Source of the DNA: Desmonostoc vinosum HA7617-LM4
Lineage (GTDB): Bacteria > Cyanobacteriota > Cyanobacteriia > Cyanobacteriales > Nostocaceae
Direction: 5' to 3'
NCBI GenBank assembly: GCA_019359515.1
Contig: JAHHHC010000015.1
Span: 1 to 64,000, forward strand
DNA: 64,000 nucleotides
Position 1 is the stretch's first letter. Each line of letters begins with the position of its first letter. The translations under genes were made by a program, and so were the position numbers. This document shows, one piece after another, positions 34,798-43,754 of this stretch. The notes under the pieces were generated by a model. That model ran no database searches. It was not told the DNA's origin and saw only the letters and a program-made list of their open reading frames with translations.

Positions 34798-35874
34798 TCA
34801 TATAGAGCCAACATGGTCAAGCGGGAAAAATATTTTATAGGCTTTACCAATTATTAGATTGCGAGGTACTACACCCCAACAACGACTATCGTAACTATTT
34901 TCACGATTATCACCCAGAACTAAATACGATTCTGGCGGTATAGTGACGGGTTTTGCTAGGTAAGGCGGTTCCAAGCCTGATAAGCACACATCTATTAAAG
35001 TACGCTGTTTCTGGGTGAGATATTTGTCTTCTTTTAGCGGCTGACTATTGATATAAACTTGCCCATTTCTCAGTTCTACTTTTTCACCAGATAGCCCAAC
35101 TATTCTTTTAATAAAAGCATCAGTATACTGTTGTTTTTTTAAATTTTCTGTTGGTAAAAAAACTATAATATCACCACGTTTTGGATCTTCAAAACGATAG
35201 CTGAACTTATTGACTAATATCCTGTCTGCTTCCCACTGGTTGGGAGTACCATGTAGAGTTGGTTCCATTGCTCCTGAAGGTGTCCAACGAGCTTCAACTA
35301 CATATGTTCTCAGGAAAAATCCTAAACCTATAGACAACCAACTAGATATTCCGATAATGATTGCAATGGTTAATGCTAAATCTTTTGTTGGTTCACGGCG
35401 AACAGGAGAAAATACATAAGCAAGATATGCTATGTAAGCCAAGAGAATTGACGCTAGTAATCGAGAAAAAAACGAAACAATAACTATTAATACAATCGCC
35501 AATATTCCTAAGAACCACTTACCAATATAAAAGTGACCAATTCCTAAAAATAACTGAGAAAGGAACATCGCTAACCAAGGATCTTTACTTTGCTTACGTA
35601 AAGTTTCAAATTCGGGAGTATTTTTACTCTTAGCAGACCTGTAAGCATCGAAGAGATTCCATAACCAGAGAATAAAAATAGTACCTAAAATTCCAGCACC
35701 GCTGGTTATAACATTTGCTGTTGGACTAAGAACTACCCATAATGTCAATATATTGAGAGTAATCGTTATCAATATCAAAAAGTAACCTTTACTTTTTTTC
35801 CCTGTATATATTTGCCCTAAACCTGGAAGTATCTTGGATAAATTCACGGCTAGCCAAGGTTCTTTATTAGACAT
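34798..35874 (-). CDS. Signal peptidase I homologue lacking the catalytic serine
   Basis: 358 residues from ATG 35874. The longer frame to 35955 only adds repeat-coded residues. The N-terminal half has several membrane helices with two copies of a KxPWLAxxLSxxxxGxGxxYxGK motif (TM2-like). The C-terminal half is the S26 fold: VVEARWTPSGAMEPTL, then FIKRIVGLSGEKVEL with the general-base Lys (K256), and LVLGDNRENSYDSR. In LepB the catalytic Ser is the second Ser of SxSM; here GCA codes Ala202 in SGAM. The enzyme may be inactive, or use a different residue. The K and box D and E are intact. Start and single gene; the upstream 310 bases contain no gene. Confidence 0.85.
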   Translation of the reverse strand: MSNKEPWLAVNLSKILPGLGQIYTGKKSKGYFLILITITLNILTLWVVLSPTANVITSGAGILGTIFILWLWNLFDAYRSAKSKNTPEFETLRKQSKDPWLAMFLSQLFLGIGHFYIGKWFLGILAIVLIVIVSFFSRLLASILLAYIAYLAYVFSPVRREPTKDLALTIAIIIGISSWLSIGLGFFLRTYVVEARWTPSGAMEPTLHGTPNQWEADRILVNKFSYRFEDPKRGDIIVFLPTENLKKQQYTDAFIKRIVGLSGEKVELRNGQVYINSQPLKEDKYLTQKQRTLIDVCLSGLEPPYLAKPVTIPPESYLVLGDNRENSYDSRCWGVVPRNLIIGKAYKIFFPLDHVGSI

Positions 35875-36188
35875 ACAGCAGTTTGCAATTACGACTAAGA
35901 CGGGAGATGAGGGGGATGAAGGAGAAGTCACCAATTCGCAATTCTCCATTCCCATTTTATGTACATAGGTAGGTAAATTTACATTAATACTACGGTTAAA
36001 AATTTGAATTATAAATTTCTGTGTTGGCAGTCTTTACAAAACTCCCCGTAATTGTGACGATTACGCTAGAATTGTTAAATGTTCTTTACAGAATAAGCAA
36101 ATTAACCCCGGTTCTGTTAGAACAGCCTCGCAGATAAATGTAAGTAAGTCTAAATATAAACCCCCTCAAAAGTTCACCAAAAGCCTCT

Positions 36189-37979
36189 ATGACGCTCCCA
36201 ATTCGTAACGTCGCCATTATCGCCCACGTTGACCACGGCAAAACCACCCTGGTTGATGCACTTCTTAAACAATCCGGCATTTTCCGTGAAGGTGAAGACG
36301 TTCCGGATTGCGTCATGGACTCCAACGCTCTAGAACGGGAGCGGGGGATTACCATTCTTTCTAAGAATACAGCGGTTCGCTATAAAGAGACGCTGATTAA
36401 TATTGTTGATACTCCCGGACACGCTGACTTTGGTGGCGAAGTTGAACGCGTCCTTGGCATGGTCGATGGTTGCATCTTGATTGTCGATGCCAATGAAGGC
36501 CCTATGCCCCAAACCCGCTTTGTACTGAAAAAGGCTCTGGAAAAAGGACTGCGCCCCATTGTTGTTGTCAACAAAATCGATCGCCCCCAAGCCGATCCTT
36601 ATGGGGCAATAGATAAGGTACTGGATCTGTTCTTAGAATTAGGAGCAGATGAAGACCAGTGTGATTTTACTTATCTGTTTGCCTCTGGTCTAGCAGGTTA
36701 CGCCAAAGATGACTTGGATGCAGAAGCGGTAGATATGCAACCGCTATTTGATGCGATTCTGCGCCATGTTCCACCACCTGTAGGTGATGTTAATAAGCCC
36801 CTGCAATTGCAAGTCACGACCTTAGATTATTCGGAGTATCTGGGACGAATTGTAATTGGTAGAATTCACAACGGTGTGATTCGTGCTGGACAGCAAGCGG
36901 CTTTAGTTACAGAAAAAGGCGATATTGTCAAGGCTAAAATCACAAAGTTGATGGGCTTTGAAGGACTCAAGCGGGTAGAGATGGAAGAAGCATCCGCTGG
37001 TTATATCGTTGCTGTAGCTGGTTTTGCTGATGCCAATATCGGAGAAACGATTACCGACCCGAACGAACCCCAAGCGCTACCCCTAATTAAAGTGGACGAG
37101 CCAACCTTACAAATGACCTTCTGGGTGAATGATTCGCCCTTTGCTGGTCAAGAAGGTAAGTTGGTAACATCACGACAAGTACGCGATCGCCTATTCCGCG
37201 AATTAGAAACCAACGTAGCTTTACGCGTCGAAGAAACCGACTCGCCTGATAAATTCCTAGTTTCCGGTCGTGGCGAATTGCACTTGGGTATCTTAATTGA
37301 AACCATGCGCCGCGAAGGTTACGAGTTTCAGGTATCCCAGCCACAAGTAATTTACCGAGAAGTTAACGGCCAACCTTGCGAACCCTATGAACTTCTAGTA
37401 TTGGATGTACCAGCAGATGCGGTTGGTAGCTGTATCGAACGCCTGGGACAACGCAAAGGTGAAATGCAAGATATGCAACCTGGTGGTGGCGATCGCACCC
37501 AGCTAGAGTTTGTCATTCCCGCCCGTGGCTTGATTGGTTTCCGGGGTGAATTCATGCGGATGACTCGTGGTGAAGGCATCATGAATCACAGTTTCCTAGA
37601 CTATCGTCAACTCTCTGGTGACATTGAAGCCCGCAACAAAGGCGTTTTAATTGCTTTTGAAGAAGGCGTCGCTACTTTCTATGCCATGAGAAATGCCGAA
37701 GATAGAGGCGTATTCTTTATTATTCCTGGCACTAAGGTTTATAGAGGCATGATTGTCGGCGAACACAATCGCCCCCAAGACTTGGAACTCAATGTCTGTA
37801 AGACCAAGCAGTTAACCAACCACCGCGCCTCTGGTGGTGACGAACTAGTGCAATTGCAAGCACCAGTGGAAATGAGCCTAGAACGCGCTTTAGAGTATAT
37901 CGGCCCAGATGAATTAGTGGAAGTTACCCCCAAATCAATTCGTTTGCGGAAGATGGCGAAGAAGTTAGCAAAACGCTAA
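36189..37979 (+). CDS. typA: Translational GTPase TypA/BipA
   Basis: 596 residues, EF-G-like. G1 AHVDHGKTT at 12-20, effector [11 protein letters not shown]3 [13 protein letters not shown]4 NKIDRP are intact. Domains II, III and V follow, then the TypA-specific C-terminal domain with [19 protein letters not shown] and the closing [17 protein letters not shown]. It acts on the ribosome and is needed for growth under stress and low temperature; in cyanobacteria and plants it is tied to D1 or chloroplast protein synthesis. Single gene with a good terminator 26 bases after the stop. Confidence 0.96.
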   Translation: MTLPIRNVAIIAHVDHGKTTLVDALLKQSGIFREGEDVPDCVMDSNALERERGITILSKNTAVRYKETLINIVDTPGHADFGGEVERVLGMVDGCILIVDANEGPMPQTRFVLKKALEKGLRPIVVVNKIDRPQADPYGAIDKVLDLFLELGADEDQCDFTYLFASGLAGYAKDDLDAEAVDMQPLFDAILRHVPPPVGDVNKPLQLQVTTLDYSEYLGRIVIGRIHNGVIRAGQQAALVTEKGDIVKAKITKLMGFEGLKRVEMEEASAGYIVAVAGFADANIGETITDPNEPQALPLIKVDEPTLQMTFWVNDSPFAGQEGKLVTSRQVRDRLFRELETNVALRVEETDSPDKFLVSGRGELHLGILIETMRREGYEFQVSQPQVIYREVNGQPCEPYELLVLDVPADAVGSCIERLGQRKGEMQDMQPGGGDRTQLEFVIPARGLIGFRGEFMRMTRGEGIMNHSFLDYRQLSGDIEARNKGVLIAFEEGVATFYAMRNAEDRGVFFIIPGTKVYRGMIVGEHNRPQDLELNVCKTKQLTNHRASGGDELVQLQAPVEMSLERALEYIGPDELVEVTPKSIRLRKMAKKLAKR

Positions 37980-38004
37980 GCAAACACTTTTTACCTGATT
38001 TACA

Positions 38005-38026
38005 AAGCCCGCTTCAGCGGGCTTTT
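38005..38026 (+). terminator. Factor-independent terminator after typA
   Basis: AAAGCCCGCT (38005-38014) pairs with AGCGGGCTTT around a TC loop, followed by TTT at the 3' side. A GC-rich stem plus T run right after the typA stop. Confidence 0.9.
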
Positions 38027-38105
38027 TGGTTTGTAAGACTAATTTGAAAAAATAATTACGACTAGTAGATTATTGTAGAGACGCGCCATAGCACGTCTCT
38101 GCTTA

Positions 38106-38543
38106 CTATTCCCTAGCAATCACTATATCGTTAGACTTGATGACTGCATAAGCTTCTGTTCCCTCAGACAGTTCTAATTCCTCTGCTGACACTCTAGTGA
38201 TCATCGAGGTTAACTCAACTTTGTGAACAATCTCTAGCGTCACCTCAGTATTCACTGCTCCTGTAATCACTCGTTTCACAACTCCCTTGAGGATATTACG
38301 GGAACTAACTTTAAGTGGTTTCTTTTGACTACCAACTTCTACATCAGCAATATCAGTATCCTCTTTGACATCTTCTTTGGTTGGTAATGATGTTGGTGCT
38401 GAGGAATACTTATTTAAACCACGAACTAGTTCTCGGAGGATCTCGGTTTTAGTCCGCTGAGACTGCTGGCAGAATTCCTCTAGAAGCTTTCGCTCCTCTT
38501 CTGATGTTTGAAATGTGATCCATCCTTGTTCTTTTCTTGGCAT
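38106..38543 (-). CDS. Molybdate-responsive regulator candidate: ribbon-helix-helix-like N-terminus plus TOBE domain
   Basis: 145 residues. Residues 1-47 (WITFQTSEEERKLLEEFCQQ, TKTEILRELVRGL) have the strand-helix-helix form of CopG/RHH DNA-binding proteins. After an acidic linker, residues about 80-145 are a TOBE/Mop domain (SSRNILKGVVKRVITGAVN, LTSMITRVSAEELELSEGTEAYAVIKSNDIVIA), which binds molybdate or tungstate oxyanions. The gene is divergent from modA with 98 bases between, containing two palindromes with the same half-site. This fits a repressor of the molybdate transporter, analogous in role to ModE but built from a different DNA-binding module. Confidence 0.8.
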   Translation of the reverse strand: MPRKEQGWITFQTSEEERKLLEEFCQQSQRTKTEILRELVRGLNKYSSAPTSLPTKEDVKEDTDIADVEVGSQKKPLKVSSRNILKGVVKRVITGAVNTEVTLEIVHKVELTSMITRVSAEELELSEGTEAYAVIKSNDIVIARE

Positions 38544-38548
38544 AATGT

Positions 38549-38597
38549 TACCAATTTATTTGGTACATATTTGGTTTTCTTGGTACGATCCTACCAA
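38549..38597. promoter_or_regulatory. Two palindromic operators in the modA divergent promoter
   Basis: TACCAA-N5-TTGGTA at 38549-38565 and TTGGTA-N6-TACCAA at 38580-38597 are both perfect and share the half-site TACCAA, in opposite order, with 14 bases between. They lie 6 to 54 bases from the regulator start and 45 to 93 from modA. The natural reading is binding by the ribbon-helix-helix/TOBE protein. Confidence 0.6.
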
Positions 38598-38641
38598 GTG
38601 TAAATCCTCGGAAACAGAATCTCTCTAAGGGTGGTTTTTTG

Positions 38642-39439
38642 ATGAAAAAAAGACAATTTCTTGCCTTTTTGAGCATAACAATTATCAGTTGGCTTTTAGC
38701 AATTGGTTTGCCATTGGTTACTCCTTCTGCTGTAGTAGCACAGTCAAACGTCGGTTTGCTTGTGTCCGCTGCTGCTAGTTTAAAAGATGCGCTAGAAGAA
38801 ATTAAGCCCATCTATCAACAAAGTAAACCAAATGTCAATATTAGTTATAACTTTGGGGCTTCCGGTGCTTTGCAGCAACAAATTGAGCAGGGGGCACCAG
38901 CAGATGTGTTTATTTCTGCTGCCAAAAAGCAAGTAGATGCTTTAGAACAAAAGGGTCTTTTGGTTCCCGGTAGCCGTGCTAATCTAGCCAACAACCGTCT
39001 TGTCTTAATTGTGCCAAAGAATGTTGTTGGCATTCGTAGTTTCTATAATCTTACCGATGCCAAGATTAAAAAAATTGCGATCGGTGAACCGAGAAGCGTA
39101 CCTGCGGGGCAATATGGTGAGCAAGTTCTCAAGAAGTTGGGCATTTTTGATAAAGTCAAGTCCAAATTGGTTTTGGCTAACAATGTACGTCAAGTATTAG
39201 CTTCAGTAGAAAGTGGTAACGCCGATGCAGGTTTAGTTTACATTACTGATGCCAAAATCTCCGACAAAGTAAAAATTGTAGTTGCTGCTGACGATAAATT
39301 TCACTCACCAATTGTTTATCCAATGGCAGTAATTAAAAACAGTAAAAATATCCCAACAGCCAAAGAATTTTTGCAATTTCTATCAGGCAGCCAAGCCAAA
39401 GCCGTACTCAAAAAATACGGATTTATTGTATCTTCATAG
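38642..39439 (+). CDS. modA: Molybdate-binding periplasmic protein ModA
   Basis: 265 residues from ATG 38642 (a TTG three bases earlier is in frame). A signal peptide covers about 1-33 (VVAQS). The mature part is type-II solute-binding: LLVSAAASLKDALEEI, SYNFGASGALQQQIEQGAPADVFISAA, NRLVLIVPK, GEPRSVPAGQYGEQVL, NVRQVLASVESGNADAGLVYITDAK and YPMAVIKNS are all ModA hallmarks. It scavenges molybdate for Mo enzymes such as nitrate reductase and nitrogenase. No modB/modC genes follow: galE is next, on the other strand, so the permease parts are elsewhere in the genome. Regulation via the palindromes just upstream is likely. Confidence 0.95.
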   Translation: MKKRQFLAFLSITIISWLLAIGLPLVTPSAVVAQSNVGLLVSAAASLKDALEEIKPIYQQSKPNVNISYNFGASGALQQQIEQGAPADVFISAAKKQVDALEQKGLLVPGSRANLANNRLVLIVPKNVVGIRSFYNLTDAKIKKIAIGEPRSVPAGQYGEQVLKKLGIFDKVKSKLVLANNVRQVLASVESGNADAGLVYITDAKISDKVKIVVAADDKFHSPIVYPMAVIKNSKNIPTAKEFLQFLSGSQAKAVLKKYGFIVSS

Positions 39440-39556
39440 TATGAAGAGGGAGTGAGGGAGATGAGGGAGATGAGGGAGCAATTTTCTCCGCGTCCCCGCG
39501 TCCCCCTGTCCCCGCGTCCTCTTCCCAATTCCCCACTCCCCACTCCCCACTCCCCA
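39440..39556 (+). repeat. C/T-rich short tandem repeats between modA and galE
   Basis: Runs of GAGATGAGG, CGCGTCCCC and five CCCCACT units make up the convergent gap. An ORF crossing it has only Pro/Ser/Arg-rich repeat-coded peptide and is not called. Confidence 0.75.
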
Positions 39557-39559
39557 TTC

Positions 39560-40558
39560 CTATTTATGCCGCTGCTGATGCCACTGCCATGCATGAGCAA
39601 CGATATCTTTGATGTTTGGGTATTGAGGTTGCCAGCCTAAGATGGTTCTGGCTTTCTCACCACTACCTATGAGAGTCGGTGGATCGCCAGGACGGCGATC
39701 GCGTTCTTGGACTGGTATTACCTTTCCTGTCACCTGTTCGACAGCTACAATTACTTCTTTAACAGAAAAACCATTACCATTGCCCAAATTAAAAATTTCG
39801 CTATTGCCACCTTTTAATAAATATTCCAATCCCAAAACATGGGCGTCTGCTAAGTCACTAACATGGATGTAATCACGAATACAAGTACCATCGGGAGTGG
39901 GGTAATCAGTGCCGAAAATGGCAATAGATTCCCGCTTCCCTAAAGCTGTGAGTAATACCAAAGGAATCAAATGAGTTTCTGGGTTGTGATCCTCACCTAG
40001 CAAGCCACTGGGATCGGCACCAGCAGCATTGAAGTAGCGAAAGCGTACCGATTTAAAATCGTAGGCAGGATCAAAATCAGCTAGAATCCTCTCTACCATT
40101 AGCTTGGATGCGCCATAAGGATTGATGGGATTTTGAGGATGATCTTCTGGAATTGGTACAAATTGCGGTACTCCGTAGGTAGCGCAAGTAGAAGAAAAGA
40201 CGAATTTTTTAACAGACGCCTCTAGCATCGCCTCTAGGAGAGTCAAGGTGCCAACAACGTTGTTGTGGTAGTATTTAGCCGGGTCAGTTACCGATTCTCC
40301 CACATAGGCATAGGCGGAAAAGTGCATCACAGCGTCAATACTGTGGGTTTTGAACAGATCGTCTAGCAAAGCGCGATCGCATGTATCACCAACTACAAGT
40401 TCTACCTGTAATATCTTTTCTACTAAATCGCGATGCCCATAAACCAAATTATCGAGTATCACCACGTCATAGCCTGCTTGCTTGAGAGCAAGTACCGTGT
40501 GAGAACCAATATATCCAGCTCCCCCCGTCACTAAAATGCTGGGTTTTCCAGGCGACAT
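39560..40558 (-). CDS. galE: UDP-glucose 4-epimerase
   Basis: 332 residues from ATG 40558 behind AAAGGA; the frame to TTG 40573 is less likely. NAD-binding loop GGAGYIGSH, catalytic Ser-Thr in FSSTCATYG and Tyr-x3-Lys in NPYGASKLMVE (the YxxxK couple) are present, followed by RYFNAAGADPSG, IRDYIHVSDLADAH and the terminal GWQPQYP region. It interconverts UDP-glucose and UDP-galactose for cell-wall and sheath polysaccharides. The length is standard for the family. It stands alone. Its C-terminus (WQWHQQRHK) ends at the edge of the repeat region. Confidence 0.95.
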   Translation of the reverse strand: MSPGKPSILVTGGAGYIGSHTVLALKQAGYDVVILDNLVYGHRDLVEKILQVELVVGDTCDRALLDDLFKTHSIDAVMHFSAYAYVGESVTDPAKYYHNNVVGTLTLLEAMLEASVKKFVFSSTCATYGVPQFVPIPEDHPQNPINPYGASKLMVERILADFDPAYDFKSVRFRYFNAAGADPSGLLGEDHNPETHLIPLVLLTALGKRESIAIFGTDYPTPDGTCIRDYIHVSDLADAHVLGLEYLLKGGNSEIFNLGNGNGFSVKEVIVAVEQVTGKVIPVQERDRRPGDPPTLIGSGEKARTILGWQPQYPNIKDIVAHAWQWHQQRHK

Positions 40559-40898
40559 AGTTTTTCCTTTCAAGTGTAACTACTCAATCAATTTAATTGA
40601 CAAACAGTCAGATTGAAACCCTCTGGGGAATAGGGAAGAGGACGCGGGGACACAGGGACGCAAAGAAAACTTCTCCCTCATCCTCCCCACTCCTCACTCC
40701 CTTCACAAGAATTGGTAACAAACCCAACGAGTAGGAACCATCCAAGCAAAGGCATACATATGGATGCTTAACCAGAAATTACGGTCTGGGGCTTGTTTTG
40801 GAGAAAGCTAAAAAAATTACAAATAAATAATAGTCCCAGTATCAAAAAATTGAACTAAAATCACTACGACGGTAGTCTTTAGGTGTGAGGTTGGAGAA
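40559..40898 (+). other. Repeat-rich divergent gap upstream of the short coupled ORF
   Basis: The first part (about 40620-40700) is short G/A-rich repeat with CGCGGGGACACAGGGACGC. The second part (40800-40890) is A/T-rich and probably carries the promoter for the ORF at 40899. No gene is supported. Confidence 0.45.
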
Positions 40899-41000
40899 AT
40901 GTTAAGTCTGATAACAGTGCAATTACAGTTTGACGATAAACTAAATCCATTTTCCGAAACCTTGGGGTTAACCGCACCAGAAAATTTAAGAGTCAGTTAA
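40899..41000 (+). CDS. Short ORF translationally coupled to the next gene
   Basis: 33 codons, ATG 40899-40901 with GGAG four bases before, TAA at 40998-41000. The peptide reads MLSLITVQLQFDDKLNPFSE then TLGLTAPENLRVS and matches nothing I recognise. The next start codon (41004) is only three bases after the stop, in the same direction, a spacing that suggests translational coupling. A leader peptide role or a small subunit is possible; conservation would decide. Confidence 0.35.
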   Translation: MLSLITVQLQFDDKLNPFSETLGLTAPENLRVS

Positions 41001-41003
41001 TCT

Positions 41004-41633
41004 ATGTTTTCACTTTTAACTTGGGTACTAGTGTGGCTGCTGATTGGCACTGTTGCCTACTCTGTATTTCAGAGATTTTATCCTTCAGGAAGTTTTGTCG
41101 GGCGCTTATTTTTGGGGATTATTGTGGTTGTAATCGCACTAGCGTTTATTAACCCTAACGAAAGACCTGTAGCGTCGTTATGGAGTTTTATCTCATTCCC
41201 GCTCAAGCCTTTGGGAGCCTCGATTTTGATGATGCTCTTTGCTGCTCAAAAAATCAACAAAGGCGGGATAGATAAACCAGGAGGGTACTTAATAGGTTGG
41301 TCGCTGATCATTCTACTCTTAGCAAGTACACCAGCAGTCGCTTATCTCTTGTATAGAATACCTCTGGGAGGAACAGCAATGACAAATCAGATTTATGTAG
41401 CCAGCGCTGCACCAACATCTGCTGCAAACATCTCAGGTATAGCAAAAGACAGCATCTTTGCTAATAATTTGCGAGTGCCTCCCTACCTGTTGCAAAATCC
41501 TGAGGACATTCGTAGACGTAATTTGGAAATTGTAGATTTTGTACCTAGTGCAGAAACGCTACAATTAACAACCCGTGTTTGGGAAACTTATCTTGCCCAG
41601 ATTTACAGATTCTTGCGTCTTCGCCAATCATAA
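41004..41633 (+). CDS. Unknown membrane protein, resembles the N-terminal part of cyanobacterial YdcF-like proteins
   Basis: 209 residues with about four hydrophobic segments (FSLLTWVLVWLLIGTVAYS, LFLGIIVVVIALAFI, LKPLGASILMMLF and LIGWSLIILLLASTPAVAYLL). The wording around NPNERPVASLWSFISFPLKPLG and STPAVAYLLY recalls the membrane region that precedes a DUF218/YdcF domain in cyanobacteria, but no DUF218 domain follows; the tail (VPSAETLQLTTRVWETYLAQ) ends at the TAA. It could be a complete short protein or a truncated one. It is probably co-transcribed with the short ORF ahead of it. Confidence 0.5.
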   Translation: MFSLLTWVLVWLLIGTVAYSVFQRFYPSGSFVGRLFLGIIVVVIALAFINPNERPVASLWSFISFPLKPLGASILMMLFAAQKINKGGIDKPGGYLIGWSLIILLLASTPAVAYLLYRIPLGGTAMTNQIYVASAAPTSAANISGIAKDSIFANNLRVPPYLLQNPEDIRRRNLEIVDFVPSAETLQLTTRVWETYLAQIYRFLRLRQS

Positions 41634-41653
41634 GGCTAAAACAGCTATACAGA

Positions 41654-41686
41654 AAGGCCATCACCTGTACCCTAGTGTCTGGCCTT
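41654..41686 (+). terminator. Weak hairpin after the membrane protein gene
   Basis: AAGGCCA (41654-41660) and TGGCCTT (41680-41686) are exact inverted copies with a 19-base loop, 20 bases after the stop. There is no T run, so termination strength is doubtful. Confidence 0.35.
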
Positions 41687-41920
41687 CCCAGCTAATCTGC
41701 TAAGTTGCACAATCTTTAGCCCCAGAAAAACGCGGAAACGCAATTTCAATGATTATTAGCTGATTTAGAAGTTTGAGTAGATGCCTGCAAGGCTACTTAC
41801 TAATCGTTAAAGATAGCGTAACCTTTAGGTAAAGTAGAGTAGGGCGAACTGTGGAACTTCGGATAAAACATAGACTGCTGAGCAGTTAGCCTATGATCAT
41901 AAGGTTGCAAAATTGCTTGA

Positions 41921-43672
41921 ATGGCAAAATATCGACGAATTGTTAAACTTGGAGCTTATCTGCGTCCCCATTGGCGGGAGGCTACTTTAGGAGTTCTTGC
42001 TTTATTGTCTGTCAACGGGCTGGGCGTTTATATACCCTTGTTAATTCGCTCAGCTGTTGATCAGCTTTCGGCTAACTTTAAATGGAATCAAGTAATACAT
42101 TACGTAGTCGTAATCGCTTTACTGAGTTCAGCCATGTGGTTAATGCGTATGGCTTCACGCATCTGGCTATTTGGGGTGGGGCGTCAGGTAGAATTTGACC
42201 TCAAACAACGGATTTTTGAACACTTGCTCAAGCTGGAACCAGCTTATTTTGCTAGTAATACCGCTGGTGATTTGATTAGTAGGGCTACTAGTGATGTAGA
42301 TAATATCCGGCGATTGCTGGGTTTTGCCATCCTGAGTTTAGCAAATACAGTGTTTGCTTATACCTTGACACTACCAGTGATGTTGTCGATTAATGTGGAT
42401 CTCACACTAGCTTCTCTGGCAGTGTATCCCTTCATGTTTTTGTTGGTATATTTATTTAGCGATCGCCTACGCAAACAACAAGCGGTAGTACAAGAACAAC
42501 TCTCTGATATCAGTGGACTCATCCAAGAAGATATCAGTGGTATTGCCTTAATTAAAATTTACGCTCAAGAAGATAATGAGCGTCGAGCTTTCGCTAAGCA
42601 AAATCAGCAGCTATTGGCCGCAAATCTGGATTTAGCAAAAACCCGCAATACACTTTTTCCTTTAATTGGTGGACTAGCTAACGTCAGTTCGCTAGTCATA
42701 ATTTGGTTAGGAGCAATGCGGATGTCTTCTGGAACACTTGCTGTTGGAGATTTTCTCGCATTATTAATTTTTGTAGAGCGTTTAGTTTTCCCTACAACTT
42801 TATTGGGATTCACGATTACTACTTATCAACGAGGTGAAGTTAGCGTTGATCGATTGGAGTCTATTTTCACCGTCACACCGAAAATTCAAGATGCTGATGA
42901 TGCTACACATCTAACAATCACTCAAGTCAAAGGAGAAATTACAGCTACCAACCTCAGCTACACTTACCCAGGTGCTACTACCCCTGCTTTAGACAAGATT
43001 AACTTTACCATCAATCCTGGGGAAACGGTAGCTATCGTTGGGCCAATTGGTTCTGGAAAGTCAACTTTGGCGAATGCCTTGCCACGTTTGCTAGATATTG
43101 AGCCAGAACAGTTATTTTTGGATGGATTGGATACTACAAAAATCGTTTTAGCAGACTTACGAAGTGCGATCGCTTACGTTCCTCAAGATAACTTTTTATT
43201 TAGCACCACGATCAAAAATAATATCCGCTATGGCGACCCGGTGAGCGAACAGCAAGATGTCGAATTATTTGCTAAACTCGCTCAGATTGATTCAGAAATT
43301 ACCAATTTTCCACAGCAGTATGAAACCATCGTTGGCGAACGTGGAATTACTCTTTCTGGTGGACAACGGCAACGTACCGCCCTAGCACGAGCGATGCTAA
43401 TCGATGCCCCAGTGTTAATTTTAGATGATGCCCTCTCTAGCGTTGACAATCAAACAGCAACACAAATCCTCAAAAATCTTGCCGATGGTACTGAGCGCAA
43501 AACAGTAATTTTTATTACTCATCAACTTTCCGCTGCTGCTGCTGCCGACCGGATTTTTGTGATGGATAAAGGCACAATTGTTCAGATCGGTAATCACGTA
43601 GAGCTTTTACAACAAGAGGGACTTTACCGAAATTTGTGGAGTCAACATCAAGTAGAAGAATTACTGCATTAG
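41921..43672 (+). CDS. ABC exporter, fused permease-ATPase (MsbA-type)
   Basis: 583 residues. Residues about 15-310 hold the six-helix type-I exporter membrane domain (LGVYIPLLIRSAVDQL, FDLKQRIFEHLLKLEPAYFA and the coupling stretch AYFASNTAGDLISRATSDVDNI). Residues about 340-575 are the ATPase: Walker A GPIGSGKST, Q-loop AYVPQDNFLFS, signature LSGGQRQR, Walker B VLILDDALSS, switch His in ITHQLS. The Walker A Gly-Pro-Ile form is a usual variant. It works as a homodimer or half-transporter; lipid, peptide or drug export is possible, cargo unknown. A 47-residue gap between blocks is usual. The gene stands alone. Confidence 0.92.
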   Translation: MAKYRRIVKLGAYLRPHWREATLGVLALLSVNGLGVYIPLLIRSAVDQLSANFKWNQVIHYVVVIALLSSAMWLMRMASRIWLFGVGRQVEFDLKQRIFEHLLKLEPAYFASNTAGDLISRATSDVDNIRRLLGFAILSLANTVFAYTLTLPVMLSINVDLTLASLAVYPFMFLLVYLFSDRLRKQQAVVQEQLSDISGLIQEDISGIALIKIYAQEDNERRAFAKQNQQLLAANLDLAKTRNTLFPLIGGLANVSSLVIIWLGAMRMSSGTLAVGDFLALLIFVERLVFPTTLLGFTITTYQRGEVSVDRLESIFTVTPKIQDADDATHLTITQVKGEITATNLSYTYPGATTPALDKINFTINPGETVAIVGPIGSGKSTLANALPRLLDIEPEQLFLDGLDTTKIVLADLRSAIAYVPQDNFLFSTTIKNNIRYGDPVSEQQDVELFAKLAQIDSEITNFPQQYETIVGERGITLSGGQRQRTALARAMLIDAPVLILDDALSSVDNQTATQILKNLADGTERKTVIFITHQLSAAAAADRIFVMDKGTIVQIGNHVELLQQEGLYRNLWSQHQVEELLH

Positions 43673-43754
43673 TTGTTCAATTTAAAGACAATTTTATACT
43701 TAGCGAATATAATTTATTGTTCAAAACTTGATAAATCATATTCGTTGAGGGTGT

